This document shows positions 14,320-20,102 of a stretch of 20,102 nucleotides of DNA, piece by piece. Position numbers and translations under genes: made by a program. The DNA is from Actinobacteria bacterium UBA5182. Its GTDB lineage: Bacteria > Actinomycetota > UBA4738. Within the stretch, counting starts at the first letter, position 1. Every line of letters begins with the position of its first letter. The notes below the pieces were generated by a model. It saw only the letters and a list, made by a program, of their open reading frames with translations, was not told the origin of the DNA and ran no database searches. The stretch is taken from the NCBI GenBank assembly GCA_002413185.1, contig DHWM01000105.1, forward strand, positions 763-20,864, in the 5' to 3' direction.

Positions 14320-15303
14320 TCAGGCCAGCCAGTCGGCCGCGTCCTTGGCGTGGTAGGTCAGGATGAGGTCGGCGCCGGCCCGCCTGATCGCCGTGAGGAT
14401 CTCCAGCGTCGTTCGGCGCTCCTCCAGCCACCCTCGTTCGACCGCCGCCTTCACCATGGCGTATTCACCGCTCACGTTGTACGCGGCCAGGGGGAACCCG
14501 CCGGTCTCCTGCTTCGACCGCCGGATGACATCCAGGTAGGGCAGGGCCGGCTTGACCATGACGATGTCGGCCCCCTCATCGATGTCGGCGCGGATCTCCC
14601 TGATGGCCTCGTCGGAGTTTGCCGGGTCCATCTGGTAGCCGGCCCGGTCCCCGAACCGAGGAGCGCACTCGGCGGCGTCGCGGAACGGTCCGTAGAACGC
14701 CGAAGCGAACTTCGCCGCGTACGCCAGGATCCCCACCCGGTCGGTATGGCCCCCCTCGTCCAGCGCCGACCGGATCGCCGCGACCTGGCCGTCCATCATG
14801 CCCGACGGCGCCACCAGGTCGGCGCCGGCTTCCGCCTGGGTCAGGGCGATGCGCCGGTACAGGCCCACCGTCCGGTCGTTGTCCACTGAACCGTCGTCGC
14901 CGAGCACGCCGCAGTGCCCGTGGTCGGTGTACTCGTCCAGGCACAGGTCGGCGATCAGGACGTGGTCGTCGCCGAGCTCCTCCCGGAGCGCCCGCAGCCC
15001 CAGCTGCGCGATCCCGTCTGGGTTCCACGCTTCGGATCCTTCCGCATCCTTCCGCGCGGGCACGCCGAACAGGACGAACGCCGTCACCCCTCGCGAGGCG
15101 ATGTCGCGGGCTTCCTTCCGCAGCGACTCCAGGCTGTGTTGAGACTGGCCCGGCATCGAGGCGATCGGCTGGGGCTCGTCGATCCCCTCCTTGACGAACA
15201 GCGGAGCGATGAGGTGCCGCGGCGAGAGCTCGGTCTCCCGGATCAGGGCGCGAAGCTCGGGCGTGCGGCGAAGGCGGCGAGGACGGCGCTCTGGGAACGA
15301 CAT
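14320..15303 (-). CDS. hemB: Delta-aminolevulinic acid dehydratase (porphobilinogen synthase)
   Basis: HemB joins two molecules of 5-aminolevulinate into porphobilinogen in the cytoplasm. The 327-residue protein is of normal length. It contains the two active-site lysines, Lys198 in AYAAKFASAFYGPFR and Lys251 in MVKPALPYLDVI. The metal-binding loop reads ADLCLDEYTDHGHCG, with Cys121 and Cys131 but Asp123 where enzymes such as that of E. coli have the middle cysteine. It is therefore a mixed Cys/Asp site. The ATG at 15303 lies 2 bases after the hemD stop; AAGGAG is about 12 bases upstream, inside the end of hemD. Confidence 0.98.
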   Translation of the reverse strand: MSFPERRPRRLRRTPELRALIRETELSPRHLIAPLFVKEGIDEPQPIASMPGQSQHSLESLRKEARDIASRGVTAFVLFGVPARKDAEGSEAWNPDGIAQLGLRALREELGDDHVLIADLCLDEYTDHGHCGVLGDDGSVDNDRTVGLYRRIALTQAEAGADLVAPSGMMDGQVAAIRSALDEGGHTDRVGILAYAAKFASAFYGPFRDAAECAPRFGDRAGYQMDPANSDEAIREIRADIDEGADIVMVKPALPYLDVIRRSKQETGGFPLAAYNVSGEYAMVKAAVERGWLEERRTTLEILTAIRRAGADLILTYHAKDAADWLA

Positions 15304-15305
15304 GG

Positions 15306-16163
15306 CTACCGGGACTCCTTCCGGCCCGGGCCGCCTGGGGGAGCGAGCGCTCGCTCCACGGCAACGACGAGCCCTTCGATTGTATGCGGCCGGGCGACCG
15401 CATCGGGGCTCATGCCGGCCGACCGAAGGGCCGCCGACGTCACCGGCCCGATCGAGACGAGCTTGGGGCGTCGGCGGGACCGTGGCTCCGTGGCCCGCCG
15501 GGTCCGGATGTCGTCGACCAGCGACGCCGCGGCTCGGAGGAACCCCTGCACCGTCGAGGCGCTGGTGAAGGTGACGGCGTCGATTCGACCCTCCTGCAAG
15601 GCTCGCCTGGCCTGGTCGGGGAGAGCCCCCGCCAGCTGGGTGCGGTACGCGTCCACCCGGACCGGAGTCCACCCCTTCGCCGACAGCGCTGCCTCCAGCC
15701 CGTCGGGGGCGATATCCGCTCGAGGCAGAAGCACCCGGCCCGATCCGCGTGGGATGGCTCGCCCCAGGGCCGACGTGGTGAAGGTGCCCGGGACCAGATC
15801 CGGTTCGACGCCTCGGGCTCGAAGGGTGGCGGCGGTGCCGGTTCCGACGGCGGCGACGCGTGCGGCGAGCGCGGGGAGGGCCGGGGGGCGCTCCGTCAGC
15901 GCCTCGAACACCGCCTCGACCCCCGCGGCGCTCGTGAAGACGACCCACTCGAACAGACCGTCCGAAAGGGACCGCACCGCCCTCTGGAGGGACGCCCGGG
16001 GCGCCGGGACCACCCGGATGGTGGGCGCCACCAGCGCCGTCGCCCCGCGTTCCTCCAGCAACGCCACCAGCCGATCCGCCTGTTCCCGCGGCCGCGTCAC
16101 CACCACGACGCGCCCCCGCAGGGAGCCCAGCAGCGAACGTGACCCCGGCGGTGTGGCCCTCAT
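15306..16163 (-). CDS. hemD: Uroporphyrinogen-III synthase
   Basis: HemD closes hydroxymethylbilane with inversion of ring D to give uroporphyrinogen III. The 285-residue protein shows the two-lobed pattern of this poorly conserved family: VVVTRPREQADRL, VVFTSAAGVEAVFE, AAVGTGTAATLRARG, LLPRADIAPDGLEAAL, VTFTSASTVQGFLRA and VSIGPVTSAALRSAG. It is a stand-alone enzyme and has no fused uroporphyrinogen methyltransferase domain, in contrast to the fused HemD of many Streptomyces. Its ATG at 16163 overlaps the hemC stop (ATGA), so the two are translationally coupled. Confidence 0.95.
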   Translation of the reverse strand: MRATPPGSRSLLGSLRGRVVVVTRPREQADRLVALLEERGATALVAPTIRVVPAPRASLQRAVRSLSDGLFEWVVFTSAAGVEAVFEALTERPPALPALAARVAAVGTGTAATLRARGVEPDLVPGTFTTSALGRAIPRGSGRVLLPRADIAPDGLEAALSAKGWTPVRVDAYRTQLAGALPDQARRALQEGRIDAVTFTSASTVQGFLRAAASLVDDIRTRRATEPRSRRRPKLVSIGPVTSAALRSAGMSPDAVARPHTIEGLVVAVERALAPPGGPGRKESR

Positions 16164-17104
16164 CCCCCGGCCTCGAAGGCGCTCGCGTTCAGGGCGGCCA
16201 GGATCTCTCGGGCCCCACCCGCGGCCAGGATGTCACCGGCCTCCAGGGCGACCTCCTCGGCCGTGGGCGCCTCCGCCTGGGCCCACACCAGATCGCTCCC
16301 GTCGGGGCGAATGACCACCGCCAGCATTCGGATGCCCTCCGCGCGGGCTTCGGCGTAGGCGCCCAGGGGCAACGCACACCCGCCTCCCAGTCGGGCCACC
16401 AGGGCGCGTTCCGACTCGAAGGCTTGCCGGCTCCTCGGGTGATCGAGCAGCCCGATGGCTTCCCGGATCCCGTCATCGCCGCCTCCCGTCGCCCGGACCT
16501 GCACCGCCAGCGCTCCCTGTCCGGGGGCCGGAACCATCTCCTCCAGCGGCAAGGGCACCGCGTTCGCCACGGTCAGCCCCAACCGCTCCAGGCCGGCCGA
16601 CGCCAGCACCACTGCGTCGACCACTCCGGCGTCCAGCTTGGCCAGGCGGGTGTCGACGTTCCCCCGAAGCTCCCGAACCTCCACGCCGGGATGGGCTCGG
16701 AGGAGCTGGGCCCTCCGGCGGAGACTGGACGTGCCTATGGCCATGCCCGGCTCGATCGGTCGTCCCTCCCGGGTCACCAGGACGTCGAAGGGGTCGGCTC
16801 GTTCGGGAACGGCCCCCACCACGACCCCGGGCGGGTCGTCCGAGGGGAGGTCCTTCGCCGAGTGGACCGCCAGGTCGACCTCGCCGTCCTGGAGCGCCCG
16901 GACGATCTCGGCGACGAAGAGTCCCTTCAACCCGGCCGGTGACGCCGTGGCGGGCGCGCCTCGATCGCCGGCGGTCACGATCGGGACGAGCTCGGTGTCG
17001 ACCCCCAACGCCAGGAGTCGATGGGCCACCTCCTCGGCCTGGGCCACCGCCAGGCGGGACCGTCGCGTCCCGATCCGAAGCTTCGAGATCCTGCCTGCCT
17101 TCAT
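16160..17104 (-). CDS. hemC: Porphobilinogen deaminase (hydroxymethylbilane synthase)
   Basis: HemC polymerises four porphobilinogen units into hydroxymethylbilane on a covalently bound dipyrromethane cofactor. The 314-residue protein contains LRIGTRRSRLAVAQA at the start, the catalytic aspartate Asp85 in HSAKDLP, GTSSLRRRAQL, RGNVDTRL, VPAPGQGALAVQ, and the cofactor-bearing Cys243 in GGGCALPLG. The ATG at 17104 is used; a TTG two codons earlier (17110) has a better-placed GAGG and is an alternative. It starts 22-28 bases after the hemA stop. Confidence 0.98.
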   Translation of the reverse strand: MKAGRISKLRIGTRRSRLAVAQAEEVAHRLLALGVDTELVPIVTAGDRGAPATASPAGLKGLFVAEIVRALQDGEVDLAVHSAKDLPSDDPPGVVVGAVPERADPFDVLVTREGRPIEPGMAIGTSSLRRRAQLLRAHPGVEVRELRGNVDTRLAKLDAGVVDAVVLASAGLERLGLTVANAVPLPLEEMVPAPGQGALAVQVRATGGGDDGIREAIGLLDHPRSRQAFESERALVARLGGGCALPLGAYAEARAEGIRMLAVVIRPDGSDLVWAQAEAPTAEEVALEAGDILAAGGAREILAALNASAFEAGG

Positions 17105-17132
17105 GACCAAAGCCCGCCTCGCGCCGCCGCCC

Positions 17133-18410
17133 TCAGGCGCCGGGCGAGAAATCGATCCCGAACAGGTCCGCCAGCGCCTTGGCCAGGGAGTCTGCCGCGC
17201 CGGGCCCGGACGTCGCTTTCAGCCGCACGATGGGGTCGTGCAGCAGCTTGGCCACGATCCCCTGGGCAAGTTGTTCGACCGCCTGGCGCTCCCGTTCGGA
17301 CAGCGAACCGAGACGGGGCGCCACCCGGGCCAGCTCGGAGGCCTGAACGGCCGCTCCCCTGTCCCTGAGCGCCTGGATCAGCGGGGCCAGGCGGGCCGCG
17401 CGGCGCCACGCGGCGAACCGGGCGACCTCCTCGGTGAGGATCCTTCGAACTCGTTCCACATCCTCACCCAGGTCTCGCCCATCCTCGGCCAGGACCTCGC
17501 GCAGGCCGTCGATGTCGACGAGCCGGACACCCGCCAACGCCGCGACGGCGGGATCGACGTCCCTGGGCACCGCCAGGTCGAGCAGGAACAGCGGTCGGTC
17601 GCGCCGTCCACGGACCGCGCGCCGGACGACCTCCCGCCCGATGACCAGTCCAGCGGCTCCAGTCGAAGAGACCACCACGTCGGCCTGGGCCACCGCCGCC
17701 GCCAGATCCTCGAGGCCCAACGCGGCGGCCCCCGTCCCTCCGGCCAGCCGCGCGGCCCGTTCGACGCTCCGGTTGACGATCCGAACGGATCCCACGGCAT
17801 GGGCCTGGAGATGACGGACGGCCAGCCTGGCCATCTCCCCGGCTCCCACCACCACCACCGCCGCCCCGTGGAGCGTCCCCAGCGAGCGCTCCGCCACCCG
17901 CGCCCCCGCCTCGACGAACGCGCCAGGCGACGCCCCGATGGCCGTCTCGCTGCGGGCCCTTCGACCTGCCCGGATGGCCGCCCGGAACAGCGCGGACAGC
18001 ATGGCTCCGGTGGCCCCTTCGCCCTGGGCCCGCTGGTACGCCCCCCGGACCTGGGTGAGGATCTGGGGCTCGCCGAGCACCATCGAGTCGATGCCCGCCG
18101 CCACGCCGAAGAGGTGCTCCGCGGCGTCCTCCTCGTAATGGGAGTACAGCGGCTCGGCGAACTCCTCGGCCCCCACCTCTCGCGAGTCCGACAGGAACCG
18201 CTTCAGGTCGAGGAACCCCGCATGATAGGACCCGACCTCACCGTAGACCTCGACGCGGTTGCACGTCGAGACGATCACGGCCTCCCGAACCGAGTCCAGA
18301 TCCCGAAGCTGCCGGTACGCCTTGGGCAGCGAATCCACGGGAAACGCCAACCGCTCCAGCATTTCGACGGAGGCGCGGCGGTAGGACACCCCCAGGGCGA
18401 GGATGGGCAT
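17133..18410 (-). CDS. hemA: Glutamyl-tRNA reductase
   Basis: HemA reduces glutamyl-tRNA to glutamate-1-semialdehyde with NADPH, the first committed step of haem synthesis by the C5 pathway. The 425-residue protein has the catalytic Cys50 in STCNRVEVYG, the signature FGVAAGIDSMVLGEPQILTQVRGAYQ split over residues 101-125, a Rossmann motif VVVVGAGEMARLA, a conserved VSSTGA segment, and a C-terminal dimerisation domain. The ATG at 18410 has GGAG about ten bases upstream. It follows rex after 34 bases in the same operon, so the redox sensor is made together with the first enzyme of the pathway. Confidence 0.98.
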   Translation of the reverse strand: MPILALGVSYRRASVEMLERLAFPVDSLPKAYRQLRDLDSVREAVIVSTCNRVEVYGEVGSYHAGFLDLKRFLSDSREVGAEEFAEPLYSHYEEDAAEHLFGVAAGIDSMVLGEPQILTQVRGAYQRAQGEGATGAMLSALFRAAIRAGRRARSETAIGASPGAFVEAGARVAERSLGTLHGAAVVVVGAGEMARLAVRHLQAHAVGSVRIVNRSVERAARLAGGTGAAALGLEDLAAAVAQADVVVSSTGAAGLVIGREVVRRAVRGRRDRPLFLLDLAVPRDVDPAVAALAGVRLVDIDGLREVLAEDGRDLGEDVERVRRILTEEVARFAAWRRAARLAPLIQALRDRGAAVQASELARVAPRLGSLSERERQAVEQLAQGIVAKLLHDPIVRLKATSGPGAADSLAKALADLFGIDFSPGA

Positions 18411-18444
18411 CTAGGACGCTCCGGGGCGCGAGGTCATGGGCGGC

Positions 18445-19137
18445 TCAGGGAGCGGCGGCCGCGCCGGCCAGGTCGCGAGTGGCCCGGCCGTCCTTCACCT
18501 CGGCCAGCACGGCCTTGCGCTGCTCGTAGTACGCCAGGATCTGCAGCTCCAGCGACAGGTCGACCTTCCTCACCGAGACGTGCTCCGGAACCGAGATAAC
18601 GGCGGGGGCGAAGTTCAGGATCGAACGGATCCCGGCTGCAACCATCCGGTCGGCGACCTCCTGGGCGGCGGCCGCCGGGGTGCAGATCAGCCCGATGGCC
18701 ACGTCCTCCCGCCGGGCGATCTTGTCCAGGCTTTCGATGTCCTCGACGGGGAGCCCACCGATCCGCTGGCCCACCGTCCCGGCCACCGTGTCCACCAGCG
18801 CCACGATCCGGAACCCTCGCTCGGTGAACCCCTTGTACTTGGCCAGAGCGTGCCCCAGGTTCCCCGCCCCGGCGATGACCACCGGCCAGTGCTGGGTCAG
18901 GCCGAGCTCCCGCCTGACCTGGTGGATGAGGTAGGCCACGTCGTAGCCGACGCCCCGGGTGCCGTAGGAGCCCAGGTAGGAGAGATCCTTTCGAACCTTG
19001 GCCGAATTGACCCCGGCGGCCTCGGCCAGGCTCTCGGAGGACGTGGTGGTGGCGCCGCGTTCGGCCATCTCCACCAGCGCCCGGAGATAGACGGGAAGGC
19101 GCCCCACGGTCGCTTCGGGGATCGATCGGCCTCTCAT
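18445..19137 (-). CDS. rex: Redox-sensing transcriptional repressor Rex
   Basis: Rex binds operators of the TTGTGAA-N4-TTCACAA type when NAD+ is high and leaves DNA when NADH rises, for example under oxygen limitation. The 230-residue protein has a winged-helix N-terminus with the recognition segment SAKVRKDLSYLGSYGTRGVGYDV (45-67) and a Rossmann NADH domain beginning VVIAGAGNLGHAL (GAGNLG at 90-95), followed by ALVDT. It ends with the domain-swap helix region LELQILAYYEQRKAVL. It is the second gene of the leftward unit, after the glutaredoxin-like gene, and is followed by hemA. Its presence makes the perfect operator at 4393-4410 meaningful. The ATG at 19137 has no strong ribosome site. Confidence 0.97.
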   Translation of the reverse strand: MRGRSIPEATVGRLPVYLRALVEMAERGATTTSSESLAEAAGVNSAKVRKDLSYLGSYGTRGVGYDVAYLIHQVRRELGLTQHWPVVIAGAGNLGHALAKYKGFTERGFRIVALVDTVAGTVGQRIGGLPVEDIESLDKIARREDVAIGLICTPAAAAQEVADRMVAAGIRSILNFAPAVISVPEHVSVRKVDLSLELQILAYYEQRKAVLAEVKDGRATRDLAGAAAAP

Positions 19138-19167
19138 GGGTGGGCGACGGACGCCGTCACGCCGACG

Positions 19168-19173
19168 ATTCTA
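19168..19173 (-). promoter_or_regulatory. Likely -10 element of the rex-hem promoter
   Basis: On the minus strand TAGAAT lies about 30 bases before the rex ATG, a five-of-six match to TATAAT in otherwise GC-rich DNA. No good -35 is seen at 16-18 bases. The region where it should be coincides with the degenerate Rex site at 19180-19200. Transcription would start near 19161. Confidence 0.5.
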
Positions 19174-19179
19174 GCGCGA

Positions 19180-19200
19180 TTGTGAACGCCGGACGCACAA
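19180..19200. promoter_or_regulatory. Degenerate, wide-spaced Rex-like site before rex
   Basis: TTGTGAA (19180-19186) and CGCACAA (19194-19200) are arranged as inverted half-sites with a 7-base centre instead of the 4 bases of the standard Rex operator; the second arm matches five of seven bases. A further CACAA half-site follows at 19204-19208. It lies just upstream of the -10 of the rex-hemA promoter, where an autoregulatory operator would be expected. The odd spacing makes binding uncertain. Confidence 0.4.
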
Positions 19201-19250
19201 TGGCACAAGCTCGCCGCCGGGTCGCGGGGGTTCGGTTCGGCTCCCCGCGG

Positions 19251-19532
19251 TCACGACCGGAGGAGCTGGCGGAGCTCAGCCGGGTCGACGGCGATCTCGA
19301 ATCGTTCGACGCCGTCGACCAGGACAACCGGCACCCGGACGCCGTAGGCGAGCTCGAGCCGATCGTCGCCGTCGATGAACCGCTCCTCGAACTCGAACGG
19401 CGTGCCTGCACGCCCGGCCAGCAGGACTCGGCGGGCTTCGTCGCACAGGCCGCACGTCCGGCGGGAGAACAGCACCACACGATGCCCGCTCGAAGCCGGC
19501 TCCCGACGTCGCCGCCACCTTCCTGCTCGCAC
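19251..19532 (-). CDS. Glutaredoxin-like thiol-disulfide protein
   Basis: This small protein of at most 93 residues has a thioredoxin fold of the glutaredoxin-like type: a first strand VVLFSRRTCGLCDEARRVL with a CxxC active site (Cys27, Cys30), then FEFEERFIDGDDRLELAYGVRVPVVLVDG containing the cis-proline loop (VRVPVV), and FEIAVDPAELRQLL. The GTG at 19532 is the most upstream start; a GTG pair at 19478-19473 would give a compact protein that begins just before the first strand, and may be the real start. It is upstream of rex with 113 bases between. This grx-like/rex/hemA order is common in actinobacteria. The physiological substrate is unknown. Confidence 0.85.
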   Translation of the reverse strand: MRAGRWRRRREPASSGHRVVLFSRRTCGLCDEARRVLLAGRAGTPFEFEERFIDGDDRLELAYGVRVPVVLVDGVERFEIAVDPAELRQLLRS

Positions 19533-19569
19533 CGGCCCATGGTAGGCAGCATCTGCTACACAAGGCGGC

Positions 19570-20102
19570 GTGCATTCGGACCGCTCGGAGGATCGCCGCG
19601 ACGCCGCCCTTCACGGGCGGGTGGTGGCGGGGGACCGCGGCGCCTTCGAGGAGCTGTACCGGCGGTACGCCCCCGCGGCGTTCGGCCTGGCGTTCCGGGT
19701 GACCGGACAGGAGAGCCTGGCTCAAGAGGTGGTCCACGATTCCTTCCTGGCGATGTGGCGGACGCCGGAGGCGTTCGATCCGTCACGAGGCACCTTCCGC
19801 TCGTTCTTCCTGTCCCTGGTGCATCACCGGGCGGTGGACACCGTTCGGCGGGAGGAGCGCCTCCGGCGGCGCTCGGAGAAAATGAACCCCGGGCGGGCCG
19901 TTGACGAAGATGTAGCGGAGGGCATCGTCGAGGAAGCCTGGCTGAGCACCCGGCGAGCGGACGTGATCGCCGCGCTGGGCAGGCTTCCGGCGGAACAGCG
20001 AAAGGTGCTGGAGCTGGCGTACTTCGATGGGTACACCCAGGCCAGGATCGCCGAGGAGCTGGCCATCCCGCTGGGAACCGTGAAGACCCGCACGCTGGCC
20101 GC
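19570..20102 (+). CDS. ECF-family RNA polymerase sigma factor (C-terminal end cut by window edge)
   Basis: About 177 codons are visible. Region 2 is recognisable in GDRGAFEELYRRYAPAAFGLAFRVTG and AQEVVHDSFLAMWRTPEAFDPSRGTFRSFFLSLVHHRAVDTVRREERLRRR, read across short loops (residues about 21-101). Region 4 is seen in ALGRLPAEQRKVLELAYFDGYTQARIAEELAIPLGTVKTR (135-174), with the helix-turn-helix. There is no region 3, as expected for the ECF group. The start is a GTG at 19570 with AAGG upstream; no in-frame ATG precedes it. The gene diverges from the grx-rex-hem operon, with 37 bases between starts. The anti-sigma factor, if any, would lie beyond the window. Target promoters are unknown. Confidence 0.92.
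   Translation, partial: MHSDRSEDRRDAALHGRVVAGDRGAFEELYRRYAPAAFGLAFRVTGQESLAQEVVHDSFLAMWRTPEAFDPSRGTFRSFFLSLVHHRAVDTVRREERLRRRSEKMNPGRAVDEDVAEGIVEEAWLSTRRADVIAALGRLPAEQRKVLELAYFDGYTQARIAEELAIPLGTVKTRTLA

Noticed and set aside
16455..18599. Very long plus-strand open frame opposite hemC and hemA
   Set aside because: Composition is low-complexity Arg/Pro/Ser/Ala, there is no ribosome site, and the opposite strand encodes two unmistakable enzymes.
1..20102. tRNA or rRNA genes, CRISPR arrays, insertion sequences, phage genes
   Set aside because: None was seen: no cloverleaf sequence, no spaced direct repeats, no transposase or integrase motif.

Overview
The window is GC-rich, gene-dense bacterial DNA. 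It most likely comes from a deep-branching or uncultivated member of the Actinomycetota. This rests on the glutaredoxin-like / rex / hemA / hemC / hemD / hemB gene order, an exact actinobacterial-type Rex operator, a menaquinol-type cytochrome bc complex, a caa3-type oxidase, and a luciferase-like monooxygenase fused to an SCP2 domain. The lineage is inferred from gene content; no rRNA or tRNA gene is visible.

Layout. (1) 1-4290, minus strand: aerobic terminal oxidase and its assembly genes, transcribed leftward in the order ccdA, ctaA, ctaB, coxB (ctaC, with a fused cytochrome c domain) and coxA (ctaD, cut by the window edge). (2) 4291-4519: a divergent control region with a perfect Rex operator, a second palindrome and a sigma-70-type promoter facing right. 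(3) 4520-9394, plus strand: a tight eight-gene cluster for a quinol:cytochrome c oxidoreductase. It encodes a two-helix membrane protein, a double 4Fe-4S ferredoxin, a b6-type cytochrome b, a subunit IV-like protein, a Rieske protein, a membrane-anchored monohaem cytochrome c, an unrecognised three-helix protein and a 34-residue membrane peptide. (4) 9410-10699, minus: hemL. (5) 10848-13846, plus: the monooxygenase-SCP2 fusion, a short-chain dehydrogenase (SDR) gene that has lost its middle, and an intact SDR. (6) 13857-19532, minus: grx-like, rex, hemA, hemC, hemD, hemB and a conserved hypothetical gene, with overlapping or closely spaced reading frames. (7) 19570 to the end, plus: an ECF sigma factor cut by the window edge.

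How it fits together. The right side makes haem from glutamyl-tRNA (HemA, HemL, HemB, HemC, HemD) and encodes Rex, an NADH/NAD+ sensor. The left side uses haem: CtaB and CtaA convert haem B to haem A, CcdA supplies reductant for cytochrome c maturation, and the bc complex and caa3 oxidase carry electrons from menaquinol to oxygen. A perfect Rex site between the two respiratory operons, and a degenerate one in front of rex itself, suggest that redox state controls both haem supply and the respiratory chain. The least explained parts are the ferredoxin and the three unrecognised membrane proteins built into the bc cluster.
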